21,606 bases of DNA from Scytalidium lignicola. Taxonomy: Eukaryota; Ascomycota; Leotiomycetes. The position numbers and the translations under genes are program-made. The first letter of the stretch is position 1. Each line of letters starts with the position of its first letter. The stretch is taken from contig NCSJ02000510.1 in assembly GCA_002812745.2 (NCBI GenBank), forward strand, positions 1 through 21,606, written 5' to 3'. Positions 8,563 through 16,710 of this stretch are shown here, piece by piece. The notes under the pieces are model-generated. The model made no database searches, was not told where the DNA came from, and saw only the letters and a program-made list of their open reading frames with translations.

Positions 8563-8754
8563 ACAAAAGAGTTCGTGCCCTACAGCTGCACTGACAGCTG
8601 TACGCCTACATCTCTGCTAATGTCAGCACTTGCATCATATCATTAGACTTATATATAAATTTCCCTTGACCTTTTTTGGTTTTTGTTTCCATCTCTTAGA
8701 ACAAAAAATTTGACCTGGCCGTTCTGCCACAACGGCGCCTTTTGCTGTTCCATC
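8563..8754 (-). ncRNA. Candidate structured small RNA, copy B
   Basis: The same arrangement as copy A on the minus strand, ends approximate: hairpin 8736-8718 (GCCGTT/AACGGC, 7-nt loop), hairpin 8623-8608 (ACAT/ATGT, with the identical loop TAGCAGAG), hairpin 8602-8581 (TACAGCTG/CAGCTGTA, 6-nt loop), then CTCTTTTGTCA. The outer pair of the first hairpin is G-C here and A-T in copy A. The third stem has a different sequence from copy A except for its TACAG/CTGTA core, but is still perfectly paired. The predicted RNA is about 190 nt. Function unknown; an RNA gene is inference. Confidence 0.35.
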
Positions 8755-8774
8755 GCGAGGATTTTGCTTATTTG

Positions 8775-8784
8775 GGGTTATATA
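8775..8784 (-). promoter_or_regulatory. TATA-like box of copy B (minus strand)
   Basis: TATATAACCC on the minus strand, followed by CAAATAAGCAA. It matches the box of copy A in sequence and in distance (48 nt) to the first hairpin. Confidence 0.4.
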
Positions 8785-8860
8785 TGAAATGCAAGCGTCC
8801 AGGGGCAGGGGTGGAAGAGAAAAAGCTCACTAGTGACGGCAAGGTTAGTCTCCTTGTCCT

Positions 8861-9368
8861 GGATACCTCATAATGGAATAATGATGGCTAATTATAGTTC
8901 TGAGGGAAGAGACGGCCTTGTGAAATCCGTGAAAATATGTATTTCTTGCTGGTAGTGCGAAATATTGTTATAGAAAGATATCAAACGCCACATCTAATAT
9001 TTGCTAGGAAGAAAAGAGTCACTCACTAAATAGCACATCTTAAATTTGAACTACCAAGTAAAGAAGACGATTATGTGTTGTAAAAGCTAGTCTTGAGGAA
9101 AGACTGACCAGAAATCATAGTATTCTCTGTCTAATGTAGTATAGTCTTCTCTATGAATGAGCGACATTATCGCAGTGCAAGAAAATGTCATGTCTAAACC
9201 TTCGGCGACTGTGATCCGCCATTGGCACGTGTATACTCCCACCCAAAACGCTGATTTATTATCCTTTCCCGATCCAAAACACACCAAAGAACTCCAATTC
9301 CGTGACCAAGAAAATATCAAGATAGNAAAAAATATCCTATGCACATACCGATATGCAAACAAAAATGC
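8861..9368. other. 3' flank of the NAD kinase gene
   Basis: AT-rich non-coding DNA that probably contains the 3' untranslated region of the minus-strand NAD kinase. It has a single N at 9326 before a poly-A run. Short open frames on both strands (9087-9362 and 9157-9393) run through the N and have no recognisable features. No gene is seen. Confidence 0.45.
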
Positions 9369-11228
9369 TCACATTCCTAGTAAACTCATTTGACGCCTTA
9401 ATGGAGATGCGCTGATACTGCTCTCTTCGCTTCCGTAGAAAGCCGAATCAGTGTCAATATCCCACTCTGGTTCTCCCTCAGCTTCGCCATCATCCTTCTC
9501 ACCATCATCTGCTTTGCTTCCATCCCATCCCTTCTGTGTAGCGCCTCTGGTATTCCACTTTAATGTTCTGGACACACTATCGAACCATTCCGCGCCACTT
9601 CTTACAACTGTAGGAAAGGGATATTGAGAGGCAGCGATGGTAACGTGATCGCCTTGACGCAGCTCTACACGGCCCTTTCCATCGAAGGCACAGTATGCAG
9701 TGGCACGGCTGTTGCGAGGGATAGAGACTCGAAGGAGGAGCGTATCCGATAAGACCATGGGGCGGAATGACAATGTGTGTGGACAGATAGGTGTCAAAAG
9801 TATGGCAGGAATATCAGGATGGACAAGAGAACCTCCTGCAGAAAGAGAATAAGCTGTTGAGCCCGTAGGAGTGGAGAAGATGCAGCCATCGGCCTGGACG
9901 ACAGTAAGAAGTTCATTATCGCCGTAGAGTTCCAAATTCGAGACATATGGCGATGGTCCACGGTCTATGACGAGCTCATTTAGGACCTCGAACTGTTCAG
10001 CCTCTTCCATATCTCCTGGCGTGGCGCCGCCACGGTAGACTGTGCAGGTGAATCGCATGCGGAGGTTGACTCGCATGCCATCTTCGCCCATGATTTTATT
10101 GAGATGTTCCTTAAATCTCTCGTACTCAAAATTTGTGAGAAATCCTAGACTTCCGAGACTGAAGGACAAGATTGGCGGCACGATACGTTGGAAAAGCCAT
10201 GATGTGAAGAGCACGGTGCCATCACCACCAAGGGTGAGGACAAGATCGAATTTCTCCGGCTGAGACCAGCAGAGGTCTGGAGACCAGTACTTGAGCATAT
10301 GTTCGAACCGAGGCTGCGATGCTACAATCGAAGCTGCACCGAAACGCTTGGAGTTACGAAGCTTGGCATCAACAAATACGGTTACACCGAGATCAGAGCC
10401 GTATCGAGGGGTGCCCATAAGCCACAGAGCGAGCTCTTTTGTGAGGGTAACGAGTTGATTATCCCTGGCCTTGGTGACGATCATAACTGTGCGGACAGCT
10501 CTCTTGATTGGACGTCGCTGAAGCTGCTTGGAGACCTCTCGGACACTGGTGGCCGTCTGCACAAGGCGTGAATGGGACATGCATTCATCTTCCATCATTT
10601 CCTCAATTACCCGGTTGATATTGACGGCATCGTCGAATCGCTGATGAAAGAAACACGGCGACTGCATGGCTGGATAGGCTGGAGTTCCATTTCTGGCAGC
10701 CAGTTCGGTCAATGCGGCAGACAACTTCTGAGAAGAAGCTGTACCCGGCCGATTGTCTGCGGGATTTTGTGCTGCGATCATTCCAGAGAGCGAAGACGCT
10801 AATGACAGGTTGTGTGGATTATGTGCTCGGCCAGCTGAAGCCAGCGCCTTCATGATGGTTTGCCTAGGAACCGACTCGACGGACAGAGCGTTCCTGTTGT
10901 GTCTTTCAAAACTCTTGGTAGTAGGTGCGGAGAGAAGTGGCGATAGTGGGAAGGAACCGGGCAAGGGCAACTCCCTGGCTGAGAAATCAAAACCTGGAGA
11001 TGGAGAGGTAGCAGAGAAGGAGTCGAGGACCTCACCTTCGCAGGTGGCCTCTTGTGCTTTTGTTGTGTCCAGTGCTTGAGGGAGATGGTGATGCTGCTCT
11101 TCGGGGATACCTGGAAACTCCGTCGTAATAACGGGCTTTGCCCCAGGGTGCTGCTGCGATTCGAGGCGTTCGTCGATGTTTGGGAGCAGAGGCCCCACGG
11201 GCTTAGTAAGTGGGGAAGGCATGGGCAT
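9369..11228 (-). CDS. NAD kinase (ATP-NAD/NADH kinase, UTR1 type)
   Basis: Single exon, 619 aa. The enzyme phosphorylates NAD(H) with ATP to give NADP(H). The first ~240 residues are Ser/Pro-rich and disordered, as in fungal cytosolic NAD kinases. The kinase domain runs from about 246 (TVMIVTKARDNQ) to 560: the diagnostic GGDGT at 334-338 with its catalytic Asp, SLGSLGFLTNF at 357-367, the NE-x2-ID substrate motif at 417-422, SNLELYGDNELL, then TPTGSTAYSLSAGG at 453-466, FRPMVL, and DGKGRVEL near 516-523. All key motifs are intact. The C-terminal tail (from about 570) is acidic and Ser-rich. Length fits Utr1/Yef1-like proteins of filamentous fungi. The start context AAAAATGCCC is good, and a second in-frame ATG lies two codons later. 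No mitochondrial presequence is evident (compare yeast Pos5), so a cytosolic role is likely. Confidence 0.95.
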   Translation of the reverse strand: MPMPSPLTKPVGPLLPNIDERLESQQHPGAKPVITTEFPGIPEEQHHHLPQALDTTKAQEATCEGEVLDSFSATSPSPGFDFSARELPLPGSFPLSPLLSAPTTKSFERHNRNALSVESVPRQTIMKALASAGRAHNPHNLSLASSLSGMIAAQNPADNRPGTASSQKLSAALTELAARNGTPAYPAMQSPCFFHQRFDDAVNINRVIEEMMEDECMSHSRLVQTATSVREVSKQLQRRPIKRAVRTVMIVTKARDNQLVTLTKELALWLMGTPRYGSDLGVTVFVDAKLRNSKRFGAASIVASQPRFEHMLKYWSPDLCWSQPEKFDLVLTLGGDGTVLFTSWLFQRIVPPILSFSLGSLGFLTNFEYERFKEHLNKIMGEDGMRVNLRMRFTCTVYRGGATPGDMEEAEQFEVLNELVIDRGPSPYVSNLELYGDNELLTVVQADGCIFSTPTGSTAYSLSAGGSLVHPDIPAILLTPICPHTLSFRPMVLSDTLLLRVSIPRNSRATAYCAFDGKGRVELRQGDHVTIAASQYPFPTVVRSGAEWFDSVSRTLKWNTRGATQKGWDGSKADDGEKDDGEAEGEPEWDIDTDSAFYGSEESSISASPLRRQMSLLGM

Positions 11229-11400
11229 TTTTCCGTGTAGTAAAACTTGTTAGCGACGGGAGAGCGTTCGGCAAGGACCCCAACGCTGAACAATCAAACA
11301 ATCTACTGATATCTACCGAGGATGCCGACCTTTGATTTGATTACCTGGCCGATTGGTCTTTGATTTGTCATGTAACACGGACAAAAATGCAGGATGTATA

Positions 11401-11807
11401 TTAATACTCCCGATGCAAAACTCCCGCAGGAAAAGTGGTATTCAGCAACTTCGCAAGACCCCTTGAAGTGGGTAAAGCAGAGTAAGATGGTGGAGCCGGA
11501 GTTCCAGTTTGAGGAACAGCCGGACTTAATATGACTTCTGCGCCCGGCGCTGAACTGCGGTATGTATGGATACGTGCTTCGTACGGACAGCCGAAGAAAG
11601 ATCTGGACCCAAGCGGAGGAGAGGAGAAACTCGAGAAAGTACGTTGTCTCCTGGAACTATAGATAATCTTGGTGGGATGGTCAGCATCTCTGTTGTCACT
11701 TTCAAAAATATCACATCGCTTCTCGAACATCGTCGAATCATCGACTTCACATCAACTGCATCTCTCGGCCCTCCAGCATTTGCAGGGGGGCATGTGATGT
11801 ACATCAT
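11401..11807 (-). CDS. Possible small gene, unrecognised
   Basis: Two overlapping minus-strand open frames, 11526-11807 and 11401-11730, both have plausible amino-acid composition. The second ends with a coding-like tail (PSYSALPTSRGLAKLL, stop at 11401). A canonical CTGAC branch motif and a CTATAG acceptor occur at about 11684 and 11659, and a GTAAGT donor at about 11951, so a spliced gene is conceivable. I could not build a convincing start or recognise a family. It may be transcribed leader DNA of a neighbour instead. Confidence 0.2.
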
Positions 11808-12280
11808 CGAGAACGTTCTTCATGGCGCTCAGTGACGAAAGGGCATCTGCAGGACGCAGGGCGGGGCACAATGCATGATGGAGAAGGAGTGTAAGGAGAA
11901 TGGGTCTGCAAGGTTTTGCGGATGTAGTTCATCTGGAAGGGGAGTCAACTTACACTTTTCCCGTTGTAGTTCCTTCAGTGTGCAGTGCAAGTTTGTCTGC
12001 TGTGTGGTAGATCACTGATCACACACCTAAGCGAGGTGATGTGAATGCTGGAATCTGCAGTTGAAGGCTTTGAAGCAAAAAAGAAGCCAATAATGCCGAG
12101 CCAATATTCACGGATTCGGCGCTTCCAGGTATCCAGAGATCGGGTGACGAGTGCCGTACTGTATCTTGCAGAAACAAAGAGAATGCCGTCTGTGCGACGA
12201 AGAGTGACGGTAGCGGCGGGTGGTTGAATCCGACGAACGAAGGTATCGCGAATGCTGCGGTAGTGGAGTGTGACGAGCAG

Positions 12281-12325
12281 TAGTCTATAGTCTATGGTCT
12301 ATATTTCGTTGTTCTTGGTCTATAT
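12281..12325. repeat. Short (A/G)GTCTAT repeat
   Basis: The heptamer (A/G)GTCTAT occurs at 12282, 12289, 12297 and 12318; the first two are directly adjacent. No function is inferred. Confidence 0.6.
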
Positions 12326-13145
12326 CGCGGTAAAAGGAGTGGGTGTAAAGCAATAAAAATATATGTACTAGAAAAGGATATCGCTCACGCCTGCGAAGAG
12401 AGAGTGAATACAAAAAATGTGACAACCAAAAAAAAGATGGTGGTGAAGAACGAAAAGCCAATTAAAGCACAAGCTACCAGAGCTCTGCGAGAAGGAAGGG
12501 CGACTGATGAGTCTCTTTGGAGTTGAAGACCAAGCAGCGAGGAACCGAAGAGATTATTCCCAGATCTTTCTCCCTTGTCTTATACACTCGGAATCAGACC
12601 CAAACCTCATACCGCATACCGTAAATTCGTCTTCAAACATCAACAAACCCTTGGAGCTCAGATCTCGTTGCTGGCTGCTTCAGAGCTGGAGGCGAGGCAA
12701 TAATAGCTAAGGGGTTATGGAGCGTTGGCGAGGGCGTGCAGGCGCTGTTTGAGGCTGCGTTTTCAGGGTCCGTCTCCACGATTACTGTACTTTTGTTTGG
12801 ATGTCACAGACCGCGTGGCTACTGAAGTGATAAGGGGCGTGCCAGACTTCTGGGTGTATTTTGACTTTTGGCTAGCCACGCACAGATTGGCGACGCTGTC
12901 CTGGTCTCAATTTCTTCTGGGAAGGGAATAAGAGCCGGCTGATCAAACAGTGGTGGTGGTACTCCCTGTTGTTCCAAAAAAGACAACGGAGCTTTTTGGA
13001 ACTTAACCCCGATTCTGATAACGCTTCTACCCTGTCATAGCTCCAGACTAGAAATTTGCAATCAAGTTCTCATGAATTATTGAAGATGTGAAGTGAAAAC
13101 AATGCAAAGTAGGGTAATCACATCTAGTATCTGGAGATCTGATGA

Positions 13146-13556
13146 ATTGGCTTTAAGTCGTCTTTACTATCTATCGCTCGGCGCCTGTTCGACGCTATTC
13201 ATTGGAGCTGGAGCTGGAGCTTGTTCGATGAAACATGGGCACTTCAGGAGGCAACTTCAGATCCCAACCTCCCGCTACAACTACAGACGGCTCCACCAAC
13301 CGGCCTTGGGGGAGCTATATTTATTACTCGCCCTTTCAAGCAATCCGGGATGGAGACGGACCGTCCCAATCTTCGCCTGCCAATCTTAGCGTCTCTATGT
13401 TGAATGTCGGTACTAAACGATCTGGAACCCATCACCGTGGATGCAAGCTTGGCACTTAATGCACATTCGCCTGAATCTCACACTGCTAGAGAAGCAGTAG
13501 CCTCGTATCGCCATGTGACTAATGAGAGGACGTACTTTACCCACGCATCAAGATGA
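13146..13556 (+). pseudogene. Possible broken coding stretch
   Basis: One frame stays open from 13146 to 13556 except for a single TGA at 13401-13403. Right after that stop an ATG (13404) opens 50 further codons in the same frame (MSVLNDLEPITVDASLALN and on). The composition is more protein-like than that of the surrounding DNA, but I recognise no family. A second frame (13235-13459) is also open. It could be a decayed gene, an unrecognised spliced gene, or chance. Confidence 0.2.
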
Positions 13557-13627
13557 TTCTCCCGAAGTGAAACTGGAGCCGGAGAGCTGATAAAAGGGGT
13601 GTCTGACCCGGTAGTACTGTAGATCGA

Positions 13628-14525
13628 TCAATCCTTCCAATGGAGATCCTCGTCCACCTTCACCAGCAGCGCGGTCTTGACGAATGCCATCATGCTCTCA
13701 TTCGCCTCCTCTTCCTCTCCAACCTCTTGCATTTCGTCAACACCAGTAGCTTGACCATTGGTGCCGCAGCATAACTTCTTCCCTTGTTCATAAACCTCGT
13801 TCCAATCATCTATAGAGAAGCTCCCCTCACTCTCGGCGAGTAATAGCGCGCCTTGTGCCGTAAATGCTAGGACATGGATGGAACTGGCACTCTGGATATC
13901 TTGGACAGATGGATTCGGCACTATCGTTGCAGATTTCTCTGAAGAGTTAAGAGCAAGTATCACTGAGGTAAAGGTTGTCGCAAGTGGCATTGAAGCAGAT
14001 AGCAAAGTGAGGATAGCTGTTTGAAGTAGCGCTGGGAGGATGGGTAGATTCTATGCATTTCGAGTAGTTAGTTTCATTCCATTCCATCACACTCGTGAGC
14101 GCGCGAACAACATACCAAGTCGGCCTGCACTAGCTTTGATGTCACATTATCGATCTTCGGTATGCTTGTGATTTGCAGAGTGAGCTGAATCAGAGTTCGG
14201 GGGAAGTTGTGAATGAGGATAACCTGACGCAGCGTCGATTGCAGGATGGATTCAAGATGTCGTTCGCGCGTACCTTAGATGACTCCACGTAAGACACTTC
14301 TGTACCTATTTCATTTCATGATTTTAGATGCATACCTCCAACTCCAGCTGCCGGTCGAATAACAACATCCACTACAGCCTCTTCTGGAAGTTCATCCCGC
14401 CGTTGAACTTCAATTGGCCCGTTGACAGCGCCTATAACGGTATAGCCGTTTTGTGAGAAGGTAGCAGACCCATCTGCCCTAGGAAGATGTGAAAGAAGGG
14501 CTGTAGGTTCACTAGAGAAAGTCAT
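13628..14525 (-). CDS. RRP46: Exosome complex component RRP46
   Basis: Three exons on the minus strand: 14525-14336, 14273-14116 and 14050-13628, with introns of 62 and 65 nt (GTATGC and GTATGT donors; ACTAAC branch site in the second). The joined CDS of 771 nt encodes 256 aa. The N-terminal part (LSHLPRADGSATFSQNG, then IGAVNGPIEVQRRDELP) and the middle (RERHLESILQSTLRQVIL, QADLNLPILPALLQTA) are the RNase PH fold of Rrp46, one of six subunits in the ring of the eukaryotic exosome that processes and degrades RNA in nucleus and cytoplasm. By family knowledge the ring subunit is structural, not catalytic. The protein is somewhat longer than yeast Rrp46 because of an acidic loop (EMQEVGEEEEANE) near the C-terminus. 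The start context is good (GACAATGAC). Its 5' end faces the PTPA gene across 124 bp. Confidence 0.93.
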
Positions 14526-14649
14526 TGTCGTGAATGTGATCTCTAAAAGGACGATTGCGATTGTGATTTTGTGCCTGTTAGATTATCGTTTTTTGTCTAG
14601 CCTTAACTTTTTCTGGTGGAGAGCTTTAGTCGGCTGCAGCGGCCGCTAG
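14526..14649. promoter_or_regulatory. Short bidirectional promoter between RRP46 and PTPA
   Basis: Only 124 bp separate the divergent ATGs (229 bp if PTPA starts at 14755). A shared promoter is likely. T-rich tracts (cgttttttgtc, ctttttctgg) are present, but no CCAAT or TATA box is clear. Confidence 0.4.
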
Positions 14650-16038
14650 ATGCGGGATATGCCGCCCCACGCTCAAGTGGCATCATCAACCTGCGCCACC
14701 AACAACCTCCCCCCGTCACTTCTATCAACTCCACAACCTCAAAATATATCAAGGATGCCTACGAGTACAGCAGATCTACCAACCGATGCAGCAAAACAAG
14801 CTGCTGCCATCCCAAACCTACGGGATCGATTGCCCAAACTCCAACCTCGGCGACGACAAGAGCCATCTTCAAATCCACTTCCTGTCCCCGAAACTCCAGA
14901 GCTTCCTCCCCCACCAGAAACTTCAACATGGGAATTCGAGCATCCAACACGACGGATTCTCTCCCCCAAAGACCATGAACTTTTCCTCTCCTCGCCAACC
15001 TACAAACTCCTCCTAGCATTCGTCTTCGGCCTCACCGATGCCGTCATCAATACCTCAACTTCCGCCATCAAGGACGACGAACTCAGCCCCACCATAAAGC
15101 AAATCCTCCACATTCTCGAACAAGTAGAAGATGTCGTCGAGCGAAGCCCACCAGAGAACCAAGGCGACTCCCGCTTCGGCAACAAAGGATTCCGAGACTT
15201 CCTCGATCTCGCCGCGAAGGAACACGTAGAATGGCACCGCCAGCTGGGTATAACCTCCGAAGCCGCAATCGACGAGGTATCCTGCTACCTCCTGCAGAGC
15301 TTCGGCAACCGCACGAGGATAGATTACGGCTCAGGCCACGAGCTGAACTTCATCCTGTGGCTGCTCTGTCTCTACCAATTACATCTGATCACCCGCTCCG
15401 ACTTCCGCGCCGCCGCCTTGCGGGTCTTCTCACGGTACTTAACCCTCATGCGCCGCATCCAGAAGACGTACTACCTCGAGCCCGCAGGCTCGCACGGCGT
15501 CTGGGGCCTAGACGACTACCAATTCCTCCCCTTCCTCTTCGGCGCCTCGCAATTACTTCATCATCCCTATATCCGGCCCAAATCGATCCACCAGGACCTC
15601 ATACTAGAGGAGTACGGCGATGATTATCTATACCTCGGTCAAGTGCGATTTGTGAACAGCGTGAAGAACGTAGAAGGCTTGCGGTGGCATAGTCCCATGC
15701 TGGACGATATATCGGCTGCCAAGTCGTGGGGGAAGGTTGAGAACGGGATGAGGAGGATGTTTGTGGCTGAGGTGCTGAAGAAGTTACCCGTCATGCAACA
15801 TTTCCTGTTTGGGAGTTTGATTCCTGCTGTGGAGGGCATGAGTAAGGGACATGACGACGGTGATGACGAAGATGAGGAAGAAAACGTGGTGATAGTGGAT
15901 GGAATGCGGCATGTTCATAATGCTAATGGCTGGGGGGATTGTTGCGGGATCAAAGTTCCTAGCAGTGTTGCTGCGGCGTTGGAGAGTAAGAAGAAGAGTA
16001 GTAGTGGACAGGCATTAAGGAGGATACCGTTTGATTAG
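14650..16038 (+). CDS. RRD1: Serine/threonine protein phosphatase 2A activator (PTPA, RRD family)
   Basis: Single exon, 462 aa. PTPA proteins are peptidyl-prolyl isomerases that activate PP2A-type catalytic subunits in an ATP-dependent way; in yeast Rrd1 and Rrd2 act in the TOR pathway and stress responses. The conserved domain begins at about 94 (WEFEHPTRRILSPKDH) and includes FLDLAAKEHVEWH, the signature DYGSGHELNF at 225-234, GVWGLDDYQFLPFLFG at 283-298, and the C-terminal WGDCCGIKVPSS at 428-439. An acidic insert (DDGDDEDEEEN, 402-412) precedes that motif. The first ~93 residues are Pro-rich and disordered. I lean towards the Rrd1 branch because of length and the acidic insert, but the branch is uncertain. 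The ATG at 14650 is the furthest upstream; ATG 14755 (residue 36, context AAGGATGCC) is at least as likely a true start. Confidence 0.92.
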   Translation: MRDMPPHAQVASSTCATNNLPPSLLSTPQPQNISRMPTSTADLPTDAAKQAAAIPNLRDRLPKLQPRRRQEPSSNPLPVPETPELPPPPETSTWEFEHPTRRILSPKDHELFLSSPTYKLLLAFVFGLTDAVINTSTSAIKDDELSPTIKQILHILEQVEDVVERSPPENQGDSRFGNKGFRDFLDLAAKEHVEWHRQLGITSEAAIDEVSCYLLQSFGNRTRIDYGSGHELNFILWLLCLYQLHLITRSDFRAAALRVFSRYLTLMRRIQKTYYLEPAGSHGVWGLDDYQFLPFLFGASQLLHHPYIRPKSIHQDLILEEYGDDYLYLGQVRFVNSVKNVEGLRWHSPMLDDISAAKSWGKVENGMRRMFVAEVLKKLPVMQHFLFGSLIPAVEGMSKGHDDGDDEDEEENVVIVDGMRHVHNANGWGDCCGIKVPSSVAAALESKKKSSSGQALRRIPFD

Positions 16039-16710
16039 CCGGCCCAAAAAAAGTCAAGCAGAAAGTCATTTTAATACGATGTCACATTTTACAATGTAAA
16101 AACAATTAAGTATGGAGACCAAGTTTCCTCTTTAGAAAGGAACTAATTTTTTTTCTCATTAGAAAAATTAATGATGATTTACCTGCATCATTAACACATC
16201 CTGAATATCATACAGGGGTAGACTTAAACTAGCATTCCAACTCAATGTTAGACTTTGCAAATTGAACCGTTTGCCTTCGTGCCGTTGCCCACGTTACTCC
16301 TATTAAACTCCACTTCCTTCGCGAATGAATTTGGTTTTGTATATGCTCCTTGTGCACCTGGCGCCTAAACTAAAGAAAAGCAGAAAATACAAGGGTATCA
16401 TGCTCGATCATTTAAGAGCAAGGTTGCGGGTTAAGAGACTGGTAAAGTGCAAGCAATTAAAAAAATAAAGAAACAAACTTTTTCGTCTGGTATAATTCCG
16501 AGGTCAGGTGGAATATTAGACGCTGCTTCGTAAGAATGTCATCCTTTGCCTTGTGCGCATTATGTATATGTGTCATGTGTATGTACCGGAGACGTCATCT
16601 TCGTCAGCATCTTTGTTTGCAGAGATGCTATAAAGGGGCCTTGAGATCTGTACATTGCCGTTCTTTTGGCAAGAGAGAGATAACTGAGTTGCTTGATAGT
16701 ATTTAATCTC
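16039..16710. other. Convergent intergenic region
   Basis: It holds the 3' untranslated regions of the PTPA gene (plus) and the proline-rich gene (minus). A perfect 9-bp hairpin lies at 16168-16194. Otherwise it is AT-rich with no gene; a small minus-strand frame (16560-16811) overlaps the end of the proline-rich gene in another frame and is chance. Confidence 0.45.
16168..16194. repeat. Perfect inverted repeat (hairpin) in the PTPA 3' flank
   Basis: TTAATGATG at 16168-16176 and CATCATTAA at 16186-16194 are exact reverse complements around the 9-nt loop ATTTACCTG. It lies about 130 nt after the PTPA stop codon, so it may be a 3'-UTR structure or part of a 3'-end signal. Confidence 0.7.

Larger units (their letters stand above)
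8478..8860. repeat. Copy B of the diverged ~390-bp duplicated element
   Basis: Direct-orientation partner of 6939-7328, about 1.54 kb away. Its left arm, between the TTAACCTGACC motif and the poly-A, is shorter than in copy A. Between the ATTAGACTT block and the first hairpin it is about 30 nt longer, with an AT- and T-rich insertion. As in copy A, a single N stands directly before the poly-A run (8497). Confidence 0.8.
11229..13627. other. 2.4-kb region with only weak coding signals
   Basis: It lies between the 5' end of NAD kinase and the 3' end of RRP46. The part next to 11228 must hold the NAD kinase promoter. Two stretches look somewhat coding (11401-11807 on the minus strand, 13146-13556 on the plus strand) and are listed separately. 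Open frames at 12045-12227, 12507-12710 and 12725-12931 have no protein-like features. The rest is unassigned. Confidence 0.4.

Noticed and set aside
10299..10310. tRNA B-box-like GTTCGAACC
   Set aside because: It lies inside the NAD kinase coding sequence and has no A box or cloverleaf around it.
12506..12535. Hammerhead ribozyme core (CTGATGAG at about 12506)
   Set aside because: The second stem is poor and the required GAAA after it is GAAG here; no closing stems I and III are visible.
14634..14646. Adjacent PstI and NotI sites (CTGCAGCGGCCGC) suggesting a vector linker
   Set aside because: The flanks on both sides are native and lead straight into RRP46 and PTPA, so the sites are coincidental.
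14739..15019. Minus-strand frames opposite the PTPA gene
   Set aside because: Shadows of the strongly supported PTPA coding sequence.
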